Positions 46,800 to 55,213 of a DNA stretch of 64,000 bases are shown piece after piece. The position numbers were made by a program, and so were the translations under genes. Origin of the DNA: Amycolatopsis nigrescens CSC17Ta-90 (GTDB lineage Bacteria; Actinomycetota; Actinomycetes; Mycobacteriales; Pseudonocardiaceae); the NCBI RefSeq assembly GCF_000384315.1, contig NZ_ARVW01000001.1, positions 8,973,001-9,037,000 on the forward strand, read 5' to 3'. The notes below the pieces were generated by a model. The model saw only the letters and a list, made by a program, of their open reading frames with translations. It did not search any database and was not told the DNA's origin. How positions within the stretch are numbered: position 1 is the first letter of the stretch; every line of letters begins with the position of its first letter.

Positions 46800-48464
46800 T
46801 CAGATCGCGCCATTCACGCCGCGGACCCAGGTCGCCACCACGGAGTCCAGCACGGGCAACGGCAGGATGCCGCTGCCGAGCACCACGTCGTGGAACTCGC
46901 GGAGGTCGAACCGCTCCCCCAGCGCGGCTTCGGCCGCGGCGCGGATCCGCTGGATCTCCAGCCGCCCGGTCATGTACGACAGCGCCTGCCCCGGCGCCCC
47001 GGCGTACCGGTCGATCTCGGTCTCGATCTCCACCGCCGCCATCGGGCTGTTCTCCAGCAGGAAGTCCACCGCCTGCCGCCGGCTCCAGCCGAGCGCGTGC
47101 AGTCCGGTGTCCACCACCAGCCTGCCGGCCCGCAGCGAGTCCTCGGTCAACATGCCGAGCCGCATCAGGTCGCTGGAGTACAGCCCCATCTCGTCCGCGA
47201 GCCGCTCGGCGTAGAGCCCCCAGCCCTCGGTGTAGGCGTTCACGTCCGCGATCCGGCGCAGCAGGGGCAACTCGGTCAGCCCCTGTGCGGTGCAGATCTG
47301 GAAGTGGTGCCCCGGGATGGCCTCGTGGAAGGCGACCGCCTCGTTGATCTGGCGGTTCCGCTCGGTGGCGGCGAAGGTGTTCGCGAAGTACCGGCCCGGC
47401 CGCGAACCGTCCAGCGGCGGGCTGAAGTAGTAGGCGAGGGTGCCGCCGTCGGCCTCGGCGGGCGGTACCGGCAGCACCTCGCAGGGTATGTCCGGCACGC
47501 TCTTGAACCAGTCCGGCGCGACCGCGGCGGCCCGCACGATGGTCTCGCGGGCGTGCTCCAGCAGCTCGTCGCCGTCCCGCCAGCGCAGCTCGGGATCGGT
47601 GCGCAGCCGGTGGAAGATCTCCGGCAGCTCTTCGGTGCCGAACACCCTGGCGCCCAGTTCGCGGTACTCCCCTGCCAGCTGCTCGATCATCGCGAGCCCG
47701 GTGTCGTGCAGCTCCTGCGCGCTGCGCTCGGTGGTGGTGTGCGCGCGGATCAGCGCGTTGTAGCGCCGCTGCCCGTCCGGCAGCCAGCACAGTCCCGGCC
47801 GGTCCGCGGGCAGCGCGCCTGCCCGCACCTCCGACTCCAGGAAATCCCGGTACCGCGCGTAGGCGGGCCGGACGACCTCGGCGAGCAGCCGGTCCCGCTC
47901 CGCGGCGAACCCCTCGGCCGGCGCGTCGATGCGCAGCGGGTCCCGTTCCGGCTCGGCCAGATACCGCCGCACATAGGCGATCCCGGCTTCCACCAGGAAG
48001 TCGGCCGGTGCCGCGCCCTCGGCCAGCGCGGCCCGCTGCCGCTCGGTCACGGTGTCCAAAAAGGACGGAAGCGCGGCCAGCCGGCGCAGGTAGCCGGCCG
48101 CCTTGGCCTCGTCGTCGAGCGGGGTCATGGACAGCACCATGAGCACGCTGAGCGCGGGCGCGGCCAGCCCGTCGCTCACCGCGACCTCCATCGCCGCGGC
48201 ATCGATCAGGTCCACCGCCGCGCGCGCCTGCTGCCGCACCACGTCCAGCGTGACACTGTCCTCAAAGGACAGATCGGCGATCGGGATCGCCTCGGCGCGG
48301 GCCACCACGTCCAGGTAGCGCGCCCGGAACGCCTGAGCCGCCCCGGCACTGAGGTCGGCCAGCCGGTCGTGGTCACCCGGCAGCCCGAGCAGCGACGGCC
48401 ACAGCGGCTCGGCTTCGAACAGAATCTCGACCAGCTCGTCGGCCAGCCCGGTCACCGCGTTCAT
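46800..48464 (-). CDS. DUF885 metallopeptidase-like protein, second of tandem pair
   Basis: A 554-aa DUF885 protein. The fold is related to gluzincin carboxypeptidases (M32/M3-like). VAFHEAIPGHHFQIC holds the likely zinc His pair in an HEAIPGHH motif (HExxxGHH style), and EGWGLYAERLADEMGLYSSD follows with conserved Glu residues. No signal peptide is seen. Reactions of the family are poorly known. ATG 48464 overlaps the upstream paralogue's stop as ATGA. The hairpin at 46762-46799 follows its stop. It is clearly homologous to the preceding gene over its whole length. Confidence 0.87.
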   Translation of the reverse strand: MNAVTGLADELVEILFEAEPLWPSLLGLPGDHDRLADLSAGAAQAFRARYLDVVARAEAIPIADLSFEDSVTLDVVRQQARAAVDLIDAAAMEVAVSDGLAAPALSVLMVLSMTPLDDEAKAAGYLRRLAALPSFLDTVTERQRAALAEGAAPADFLVEAGIAYVRRYLAEPERDPLRIDAPAEGFAAERDRLLAEVVRPAYARYRDFLESEVRAGALPADRPGLCWLPDGQRRYNALIRAHTTTERSAQELHDTGLAMIEQLAGEYRELGARVFGTEELPEIFHRLRTDPELRWRDGDELLEHARETIVRAAAVAPDWFKSVPDIPCEVLPVPPAEADGGTLAYYFSPPLDGSRPGRYFANTFAATERNRQINEAVAFHEAIPGHHFQICTAQGLTELPLLRRIADVNAYTEGWGLYAERLADEMGLYSSDLMRLGMLTEDSLRAGRLVVDTGLHALGWSRRQAVDFLLENSPMAAVEIETEIDRYAGAPGQALSYMTGRLEIQRIRAAAEAALGERFDLREFHDVVLGSGILPLPVLDSVVATWVRGVNGAI

Positions 48465-50131
48465 CGGCGCTCCTCCACCCAGTCCGCGGCCACCGTGTCC
48501 AGCACGGACAGCGGCAGCGCTCCCCCGCCCAGCACCAGGTCGTGGAACTCCCTGATGTCGAAACGGCCTTCCAATTCCTGTTCACTCCGGCGGCGCAGCC
48601 GCTGGATCTCCAGCCTGCCCACCATGTACGACAGCGCCTGCCCCGGATAGGCCAGGTAGCGGTCGACCTCGGACTCGATCTCGACCAGCGGCATCGGGGT
48701 GTGCTCGCGCAGGTAGTCCACCGCCTGCAACCGGCTCCAGCCCTTCGCGTGCAGCCCGGTGTCCACCACCAGCCTGCCGGCCCGCATGGAGTCCATGCTC
48801 AGCATGCCGAGCAGCGAGACGTCGTCGGAGTACAGCCCCATCTCGAAGGCCAGCCGCTCCGAGTAGAGCCCCCAGCCCTCGGTGTAGGCGTTGAAGCCGC
48901 CGATCCGGCGCAGCAACGGCAGCTCGTCAAGGCCGACCGCGATGCTGAGCTGGAAGTGGTGCCCGGGAATGGCTTCGTGGAAGGCGGTCGCCTCGGCCGC
49001 GTGCCGGAACCGCTCGGTCACCTGGTGGGTGTTCGCGAAGTAGGTGCCAGGCCGCGAGCCGTCCGCGGTGCCGCGCAGGTAGTAGGCCGGGGCCGCGCCG
49101 GGCGCCTCGGCGGCTGGCACCGCCTCCACCGCCCACGGCTGCGGCGGGATCCGGCCGAACCAGCCTGGCGCGGCCAGCTCGGCCCGGCCGATCGCGGACC
49201 GCGCGGTGGCCAGCAGCTCGTCCGCGTCCCGCCAGCGCAGCGCCGGGTCGGTGCGCAGCCTGGCGAAGATCTCGGTGGGCTCGCCCGTGCCGAAGACCCT
49301 GGCCCCGATCTCCGCGTACTCCCCGGCCAGCTCGTCGATCAGCCGCAGCCCGGTGTCGTGCAACTCGTCCGGGGTGTGCTCGGTCGTGGTGTGCGTCCTG
49401 GCCAGTGCGGCGTAGATCCGCTCGCCTTCGGGCAGCCAGCACACCCCGGCCCGCTCCGGCGGACGGCCCAGCGGCGCCAGCTCGGCCAGCCCGTCCCGGT
49501 AGGCCGCGAAACCGGGGCGGACCACCTCGGCGAGCAGTTTCGCGCGCTGCTCGGCGAACCGCTCGTCCGGCGCGGGCCGCCGGGCCAGCGGGTCGGACGC
49601 CGGATCGGCGAGGTAGCGGTCCAGATGCGCGACCGCGGACCGCACCAGGTGCGCCACCGGCAGCCTGCCCGCCTCGGCACCGGCCCGGTGCCGTTGCAGC
49701 GCCTGCTCCAGGTAGGCGGGGATGGCGGCCAGCCTGCCGGGAAACCGCCGCCGCTCCTCCCCGGCCGGTTCGATCATCGGCAGCTGGGTGAGCAGGCCGA
49801 CCGCGGGCGCCACGAAGAAGTCGGTGATGGTGAACTCGACGGCGTGGCTGTCGATCCGGTCGAGCACGGCCCGCACCTGGGCGAGCAGCACGTCCCTGGT
49901 GACCCGGTCCGCCGCGGGCAGCGTGGCCGGGTCCAGCGCGCGAGCGCGCTCGGCCAGCACGGCCAACCTGGCCCGGTGCTCCTGCTCGGATCGCTCGTCG
50001 AGCGCGCCGAGACCGTCGGTGGCCGATCCCGGCGAGTCGATGCCGAGCAGCGCCGGCCACAACGGCTCGGCGTCGAACAGCTCGGTCACCACCTCGTCGG
50101 CGAGCGCCCCGATCGCACTGCTCCCGGTCAT
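48461..50131 (-). CDS. DUF885 metallopeptidase-like protein, first of tandem pair
   Basis: A 556-aa paralogue of the next gene. It shares the same order of motifs: LADEVVTELFDAEPLWPALLG at the start, RYLADPASDPLARR, TAFHEAIPGHHFQLSIAVGL, NAYTEGWGLYSERLAFEMG and YMVGRLEIQRLR near the end. Tandem duplication with retention of the catalytic motif in both suggests two related substrates or a heterodimer. ATG 50131 follows AGGGGG by five bases; the long upstream frame to 50641 is the shadow of the Lrp-like gene. It starts a two-gene operon and is divergent from the Lrp-like gene across 95 bp. Confidence 0.87.
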   Translation of the reverse strand: MTGSSAIGALADEVVTELFDAEPLWPALLGIDSPGSATDGLGALDERSEQEHRARLAVLAERARALDPATLPAADRVTRDVLLAQVRAVLDRIDSHAVEFTITDFFVAPAVGLLTQLPMIEPAGEERRRFPGRLAAIPAYLEQALQRHRAGAEAGRLPVAHLVRSAVAHLDRYLADPASDPLARRPAPDERFAEQRAKLLAEVVRPGFAAYRDGLAELAPLGRPPERAGVCWLPEGERIYAALARTHTTTEHTPDELHDTGLRLIDELAGEYAEIGARVFGTGEPTEIFARLRTDPALRWRDADELLATARSAIGRAELAAPGWFGRIPPQPWAVEAVPAAEAPGAAPAYYLRGTADGSRPGTYFANTHQVTERFRHAAEATAFHEAIPGHHFQLSIAVGLDELPLLRRIGGFNAYTEGWGLYSERLAFEMGLYSDDVSLLGMLSMDSMRAGRLVVDTGLHAKGWSRLQAVDYLREHTPMPLVEIESEVDRYLAYPGQALSYMVGRLEIQRLRRRSEQELEGRFDIREFHDLVLGGGALPLSVLDTVAADWVEERR

Positions 50132-50226
50132 GCCAACCCCCTGTTCTCCCATCCCAGTGACACCGAGCCTAGGGCTCCCCCGGCCTCCGGCCACGGCGCC
50201 GCGCGCCAACCGGTAGCGTTCGAACC

Positions 50227-51219
50227 GTGCCCGTGACCGATCCCGTCGACGCCCGCCTGCTCGCCGCGCTGGCCGAGCTGGGCAAGGCGGCGGTGCACGA
50301 ACTGGCCGCACGGGTGGGCATGGATCCGCGCGAGGTGGCCTACCGGCTGGTCGGACTCTCCGGCAGCGGGCTGCCCCTGCTGGTCGGCGTGGAAAGCGAC
50401 CCGCAGGGCCTCCGCGCCGCGCTCGCCGGCATGCGGCCACCCCAGCAGCCACCGCCACCGCAGCAGCAGCGGCCGCCCGCGCAGGGCGTGCCGAGCGGGG
50501 TCTATCCGGTGCAGGGCACCCCATCCGGGCAGTACGCGGTGCAGGGCACGCCCAGCGGCGTGCACCAGGTGCAGGGCGTGCCGTCGGGCCAGTACGCGGC
50601 GGCCCCGCCGCAACGGCCACCGCAACCGCAGCAGCCACCACCGCAGCGGCCGGCGCCGCCGATGCCGGCGCCCGTTCCCGCGGACCCGGTGATCAGCACC
50701 TGGGGTCCGCCGCAGAGCTCGTCCTGGGCACGCGGCGACCAGGACGCGCGCCAGGTCCCGCCGCCACCGGGGCCCGTTCCGGCCCGGCCGCCGGGACCGC
50801 GCACCGGGCGGACCGGCGACGTGCTGGAAACCCAGGGCCTGGAAGGCGAACAGCTCGCCGTCCAACTGCTGGAGGTGCAGGACCCGGCCGACTTCCTGTT
50901 CGGCGCCGCGGGCTACCGGCTGGAGGAGGGCGAGCGCTCGGTGGTGGTGCACACCGAGATCACCAACCGGGGCGCCATTCCGTTCGCCTCACTGCCGGAC
51001 AACTACCTGGAGCTGGTCACCGCGGACGGCAAGGCGATCGGCAAGGCGCCGGTCTCGCTGTCGTCCCGCCCGCAGCACCGGATCGGCGTGCGGCCGGGCG
51101 AAACCGCCGGCGGGCACACCGTGTACGTGCTGCCGGACGCGACGAAGGTGGTCTCGGTCCGCTGGAGCCCGCGGCCCGAACCCGACGAGCGCTCGCTGAT
51201 CTGGTCGATCGAGGACTGA
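50227..51219 (+). CDS. Lrp/AsnC-type HTH protein with decapeptide repeats and DUF4352-like end
   Basis: A 330-aa mosaic protein. N-terminus (about 5-60): an AsnC/Lrp-like winged HTH, DARLLAALAELGKAAVHELA and RVGMDPREVAYRLVGLSGSG. Middle (about 70-200): a Pro/Gln-rich linker with four copies of VQG(T/V)PSGxYA-like decapeptides near 88-126, at 30-bp spacing. C-terminus (about 210-330): a beta-sandwich like DUF4352, with VHTEITNRGAIPFASLPDNY and HTVYVLPDATKVVSVRW. It lacks a signal peptide. Function is unknown. The start is GTG 50227 or 50233. It is convergent with rluA. Confidence 0.72.
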   Translation: MPVTDPVDARLLAALAELGKAAVHELAARVGMDPREVAYRLVGLSGSGLPLLVGVESDPQGLRAALAGMRPPQQPPPPQQQRPPAQGVPSGVYPVQGTPSGQYAVQGTPSGVHQVQGVPSGQYAAAPPQRPPQPQQPPPQRPAPPMPAPVPADPVISTWGPPQSSSWARGDQDARQVPPPPGPVPARPPGPRTGRTGDVLETQGLEGEQLAVQLLEVQDPADFLFGAAGYRLEEGERSVVVHTEITNRGAIPFASLPDNYLELVTADGKAIGKAPVSLSSRPQHRIGVRPGETAGGHTVYVLPDATKVVSVRWSPRPEPDERSLIWSIED

Positions 51220-51222
51220 GTC

Positions 51223-52149
51223 TCAGGCTTCGTCGCGCAGGACCCGCAGCGCGGCGGCCAGATCGTCCGGGTACTCGGCTTCGAACTGCACCCAGCGCCC
51301 GTCCGCGGGATGCGCGAAACCGAGGGTCCTGGCGTGCAGCCACTGCCGGGTCAGGCCCAGCTTGCGGGCCAGCACCGGGTCCGCGCCGTAGGTCAGGTCA
51401 CCGACGCAGGGATGGCGCAGCGCCGAGAAGTGCACCCGGATCTGGTGGGTACGCCCGGTTTCCAGCTTGATCTCGGCCAGCGACGCCGCGCGGAACGCCT
51501 CCACCACCTCGTAGTGCGTGATGCTCGGCCTGCCCCCGGCAACCACGGCGAACTTGTAGTCGTGCCGGGGATGCCGGTCGATCGGCGCGTCGATGGTGCC
51601 CTTGGTCGGATCAGGATGGCCCTGCACCACGGCGTGGTAGCCCTTGTCCACGGTGCGCTCCTTGAACGCCCGCTTCAGCGCGGTGTACGCGTGCTCGCTC
51701 TTGGCGACCACCATCACCCCGGTGGTGCCGGCGTCCAGCCGGTGCACCACGCCCTGGCGTTCGGCCGCGCCGGAAGTGGAGATGCGCAGCCCGGCGGCGG
51801 CCAGCCCGCCGATCACCGTCGGCCCGGTCCAGCCGGGGCTCGGATGCGCCGCGACCCCGACCGGCTTGGCGACCACCACCAGATCGTCGTCCTCGTGCAC
51901 GATCCGCATCCCGGCCACCGGTTCGGCGACCACCTCGACCTTGTGCACCGGCTCCGGCAGCGTCACCTCCAGCAGCCCGCCCGCGGCCAGCCGGTCGGAC
52001 TTGCCCGCCGCGCGGCCGTCCAGCAGCACCGAACCGGACTCGGCCAGCTCGGCGACCGCGGTCCTGGACAGCCCGAGCAGTTTGGCCAGCCCGGCGTCCA
52101 CCCGCATCCCGTCCAGGCCGTCCGGCACCGGCAGCATCCGCGCGCTCAC
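51223..52149 (-). CDS. RluA-family pseudouridine synthase
   Basis: A 308-aa RNA pseudouridine synthase. It has an N-terminal S4 RNA-binding domain (about 12-70; [20 protein letters not shown] and [13 protein letters not shown]) and the catalytic domain with [17 protein letters not shown], whose Asp is the nucleophile, [11 protein letters not shown] and [14 protein letters not shown]. RluD acts on helix 69 of 23S rRNA; exact target here unknown. GTG 52149 overlaps the lspA stop (GTGA), the usual actinobacterial lspA-rluD order. Confidence 0.93.
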   Translation of the reverse strand: MSARMLPVPDGLDGMRVDAGLAKLLGLSRTAVAELAESGSVLLDGRAAGKSDRLAAGGLLEVTLPEPVHKVEVVAEPVAGMRIVHEDDDLVVVAKPVGVAAHPSPGWTGPTVIGGLAAAGLRISTSGAAERQGVVHRLDAGTTGVMVVAKSEHAYTALKRAFKERTVDKGYHAVVQGHPDPTKGTIDAPIDRHPRHDYKFAVVAGGRPSITHYEVVEAFRAASLAEIKLETGRTHQIRVHFSALRHPCVGDLTYGADPVLARKLGLTRQWLHARTLGFAHPADGRWVQFEAEYPDDLAAALRVLRDEA

Positions 52150-52775
52150 GCGGCCGCCTCGGTTTCGGTGGTTTCGGTGGCTTTCGCTTTGGCGGCTTTC
52201 TTGCCCCTGCCCCTGGTGCCGTCGTAGTCCCGGCCGAGCAGGCTCAGCAGCACGATCAGCACTCCCCCGGCGCAGATCGCCGAATCGGCCAGGTTGAACA
52301 CCGGCCAGGCCCGCCCGTCCGGTTCGAACAGCGAGACGAAGTCGACCACGTGCCCGTGCAGCACCCCCGGCGCGCGGAAGATCCGGTCGGCCAGGTTGCC
52401 CAGCGCACCCGCCAGCACCAGGCCGAGCCCGATCGCCCAGCCCGTCGAACGGAGCCGCCTTGCCAGCCAGATCAGCAGCACCACCACCGCGATCGCCACC
52501 AGCGCGAGCACCCAGGTCATTCCGGTGCCGATGGAGAACGCGGCACCGCCGTTGCGGACCAGCTGCAGGTACACCGCGCCACCGAGCACGCGGATCGGCT
52601 CGCGGCCTTCCAGATTGGCCACCGCCAGCGTCTTGGTCAGCAGGTCGAGACCGAACACCAGCACCGCGATGACGGCCACCACGGCGATCCGGCGCCTCGG
52701 CAGTGGTGTTAGCGGTGTTTCTGGCTCCGAGGAAGCATCCTCGACGACCGGCCCGGCCGGCTTTTCAGTGCTCAC
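52146..52775 (-). CDS. lspA: Lipoprotein signal peptidase LspA
   Basis: A 209-aa signal peptidase II that cuts prolipoproteins after lipid attachment. There are four membrane helices, and the two catalytic Asp residues are in [12 protein letters not shown] and [13 protein letters not shown]. The N-terminus (about 30 residues) is a hydrophilic extension and the C-terminal tail is Lys/Thr/Glu-rich. GTG 52775 is used; an in-frame frame reaches 52814, but that would overlap the preceding stop. It is coupled to rluA and follows the membrane-protein gene by 22 bp, so the three may form one operon. Confidence 0.93.
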   Translation of the reverse strand: MSTEKPAGPVVEDASSEPETPLTPLPRRRIAVVAVIAVLVFGLDLLTKTLAVANLEGREPIRVLGGAVYLQLVRNGGAAFSIGTGMTWVLALVAIAVVVLLIWLARRLRSTGWAIGLGLVLAGALGNLADRIFRAPGVLHGHVVDFVSLFEPDGRAWPVFNLADSAICAGGVLIVLLSLLGRDYDGTRGRGKKAAKAKATETTETEAAA

Positions 52776-52797
52776 CGGCCCATTGTCCACTGCCCGC

Positions 52798-53607
52798 TCA
52801 GGCGGGCTCGGCACTGGGCCGCCTGCCCGCCAGCAGCACGCCGATCGCGCCGGCCAGCAGCACCGCCGCGGGCGCCACCAGCTCGAGGTTGCCCGGCGGC
52901 GCCAGACCCGCCGCCAGCAGGAAGGCCACCGTCACCCCGGCCAGCGGCACACTGCGTTCCAGCCAGGCCAGCACGAACAGCCCGACCGCCGGCAGCAGCG
53001 CGTCCGACAGGGCGGGCAGCACCGCGAGCACGGCACCGTAGGCGACCGCCGGGAGCAGCACCAGGCTGATCCCGGTCGCCACCCGGCGGCCGGGGCCGAG
53101 CCGGAAGTACGCCCAGCCGGCCGCGACCAGTCCGAGCAGCCCGAGCGGCAGGGCCAGCGAGGTCAGCGGCTCCGGCGAGCCCGAGGTCACGGCGCCGCCG
53201 ATGAACGTCCCGAGGAACACGGCGGCCAGCCCGCTGACGACGACCAGCAAGAGCCGCCACGGCCCGAGCGAAACACCGGCGCGCCGAGCCCGGAACGCGT
53301 ACCAGGCGACGGTCAGCAGGAAGACCACCGCGACGGCGAACGGCCAGATGTCGCGAGGCAGCCAGGAACCGCCCGCATACGGCGACAGGAAGGCCGAGAA
53401 GTCACCGCGCTCCACGCCGCTGAACTGGACCGCCGTCAGCGCCCTCAGCTCGACTTCCCCGCCCTGCGGGGCGTAGGCGAACCAGCCGAAGTCGTCGGCG
53501 GCGGGTTTCACCGCCAGCAGGCCGAGCAGCACGAAACCGAGCAGCGCCAGCGGCACCCAGTGACCGGCACCGCGACCGCCGAAGACCTGTCCCGAAGTCT
53601 CACCCAT
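52798..53607 (-). CDS. Multi-pass membrane protein of unknown function
   Basis: A 269-aa protein with about seven membrane helices: VPLALLGFVLLGLLAV near 20, WPFAVAVVFLLTVAWYAF near 88, LLLVVVSGLAAVFLGTF, LALPLGLLGLVAAGW, GISLVLLPAVAYGAVLAVL, a further pair and VAPAAVLLAGAIGVLLAG at the end. No enzyme or transport motif is readable. ATG 53607 is chosen; the open frame upstream to 54420 is a shadow of the aminotransferase gene. It sits 19 bp after the class V aminotransferase gene and 22 bp before lspA. Confidence 0.78.
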   Translation of the reverse strand: MGETSGQVFGGRGAGHWVPLALLGFVLLGLLAVKPAADDFGWFAYAPQGGEVELRALTAVQFSGVERGDFSAFLSPYAGGSWLPRDIWPFAVAVVFLLTVAWYAFRARRAGVSLGPWRLLLVVVSGLAAVFLGTFIGGAVTSGSPEPLTSLALPLGLLGLVAAGWAYFRLGPGRRVATGISLVLLPAVAYGAVLAVLPALSDALLPAVGLFVLAWLERSVPLAGVTVAFLLAAGLAPPGNLELVAPAAVLLAGAIGVLLAGRRPSAEPA

Positions 53608-53626
53608 CCGGGTGAGCGTAGCGCGT

Positions 53627-54979
53627 TCAGTCCGCCAGGAACGAGGGCAGGGGCCGCGGGTCCGGGGTCGGCGCCCACCGACCGTTCTCGATCGCGTACT
53701 CCCAACGGGGCCCGCGCGCGACGATCTGCCGCAGGGCCAGCAGGAGGCGGTCGACGTGCTCGGCCGTGCTGCCCAGCCCGAGGCTGACCCGCAGCGCCTG
53801 GCCGCCTTCCGCACCGGTCTCGGCGAGCAGCCGCTTGGTGGCGATATGCGCGCAGAAGGCGCCGTCGCGCACCCCGATGCCGTACTCCGCGGACAGCACG
53901 GCGGCGACCAGGCCCGGCTCGAACCCGTCGAGCACGAAGCTGACCGTGGCCACCCGCTCCACGTCCGCGTCGAACAGCCGCAGCTCGGCAAGGCCGGGCA
54001 CCGCGGCCAGGCCGCGCCGCAGCCGCGCCAGCAGCTCCGTCTCGTGCGCGGTGACCGCCTCCGCGTGCTCGCGCAGCTGCTCGCAGGCCACCCCGAGCGC
54101 GTAGACGCCGACCGTGTTCGGCGAACCGGCCTCGTGCCGCTCGGGACCGGAGTTCCACACCACGCCGGTGTGCCCGACCGCCTTGGAGGCGCCGCCGCCC
54201 GCGAGGTACGGACGTGCCGCGCGCAGCCAGTCCGCCCTGCCGACCAGTGCACCGGCTCCGAACGGCGCGTACAGCTTGTGCCCGGACAGCGCCACGTAGT
54301 CCACGTCCAGCTCGCGCACCGAGAGCAGCCGGTGCGGCGCCAGCTGCGCCGCGTCCAGCGCGATCCGGGCGCCGTGTTTCCGCGCCACCGCGGCGATCTC
54401 GGCCACCGGCAGCAGCTCACCGGTCACATTGGACGCGCCGGTGAGCACCACCAGCCGCGGCCCCTCCGGGCATTCGGCCAGCGCACTGTCCACAGCGGAC
54501 ACCGCGGCCAGTGGAGTGCGCGGGGTGCGAACGCGGCGCACGTGCGGGCCCTGCCACGGCAGCAGGGCGGCGTGGTGCTCGGTGTCGAAGACGACCACCG
54601 AGGTGTGCCGGGGCAGGCTGCGGGCCAGCAGGTTGAACGAGTCGGTGGTGTTGCGGGTGAAGATCACCGTGTCCGACCCGCGCGCGTCCACGAACCGGCG
54701 CAACACGTCGCGGGTGCGCTCGTAGACCTTTGTGGACACTTGCGAAGCGAACCCGGCACCCCGGTGCACGCTGGCGTACCAGGGCAGGAACTCGTCCACC
54801 GCGTGGCGCACCGCGTCCAGGCAGGGCGCGCTGGCGGCGTGATCCAGATTCGCGTAACCGATCTGCTCCCCGGTCACCAGCGGCACCCGCAGCCCGGCCC
54901 CGGCGACGGACGGAATCCTTGGTGCGGCGGGGTTTTCGGTGAGTTCGGGTAAATCAGTGGGTTCGAGAGCGAGTGTCAT
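53627..54979 (-). CDS. Class V aminotransferase, cysteine desulfurase-like, SAM-regulated
   Basis: A 450-aa PLP enzyme of the class V group. VALSGHKLYAPFGAGALVGR carries the PLP Lys (SGHK), LDAAQLAPHRLL the PLP-ring Asp/Gln, ASNVTGELLPV the Asn contact and YANLDHAASAPCL the N-terminal start. Late in the sequence VRDGAFCAH includes a Cys in a position compatible with a cysteine desulfurase loop. The SAM-IV-type riboswitch upstream ties it to methionine, cysteine or S-adenosyl-methionine supply. ATG 54979 lies five bases after GAGGAGG. The precise reaction is unknown. Confidence 0.87.
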   Translation of the reverse strand: MTLALEPTDLPELTENPAAPRIPSVAGAGLRVPLVTGEQIGYANLDHAASAPCLDAVRHAVDEFLPWYASVHRGAGFASQVSTKVYERTRDVLRRFVDARGSDTVIFTRNTTDSFNLLARSLPRHTSVVVFDTEHHAALLPWQGPHVRRVRTPRTPLAAVSAVDSALAECPEGPRLVVLTGASNVTGELLPVAEIAAVARKHGARIALDAAQLAPHRLLSVRELDVDYVALSGHKLYAPFGAGALVGRADWLRAARPYLAGGGASKAVGHTGVVWNSGPERHEAGSPNTVGVYALGVACEQLREHAEAVTAHETELLARLRRGLAAVPGLAELRLFDADVERVATVSFVLDGFEPGLVAAVLSAEYGIGVRDGAFCAHIATKRLLAETGAEGGQALRVSLGLGSTAEHVDRLLLALRQIVARGPRWEYAIENGRWAPTPDPRPLPSFLAD

Positions 54980-55049
54980 CGTAGCCTCCTCGGCGGTCCT
55001 GGGGACCCGCTGGGGGCCCGCGCTTGCCCGCCGCACCTCGCGACGAGCC

Positions 55050-55131
55050 AGGTCCTCACCCGGGGCACCCCACCGCGGAAGGAGGGTTGCCGGCCAGCGA
55101 GCCGGGGCTTGACGCTGGCGCTCATGACCTG
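55050..55131 (-). ncRNA. SAM-IV riboswitch
   Basis: Read on the minus strand the core matches the SAM-IV (SAM-I/IV group) pattern: AGGTCATGAGCGCCAGCG, then TCAAGCCCCGGCTCGCTGGC, CGGCAACCCTCC, CCGCGGTGGGGTGCCCCGGG and GTGAGGACCT closing P1 (AGGTC/GACCT). The invariant GCCAGCGTCAAG and GGCAACCCTCC segments, and the pseudoknot-type GGGGTGCCCC, are all present. It ends 70 nt before the class V aminotransferase start and should turn that gene off when S-adenosylmethionine is plentiful. This is a known riboswitch class, recognised by eye, not by a covariance search. Confidence 0.88.
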
Positions 55132-55213
55132 AGGCAGACGTTAGCGGACGACCGGCCGATCGCGCGAGCGCCGCCCATCCGTTGAGACAGCGGTCACCCG
55201 ACCGGCCCGCCCA

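Noticed and set aside
50132..50641. Extension of the first DUF885 gene
   Set aside because: Lies antisense to the Lrp-like gene and encodes Arg/Ala/Pro-rich noise; a good ribosome site marks ATG 50131.
53608..54420. Extension of the membrane-protein frame
   Set aside because: Antisense-phase shadow of the class V aminotransferase with no membrane helices.
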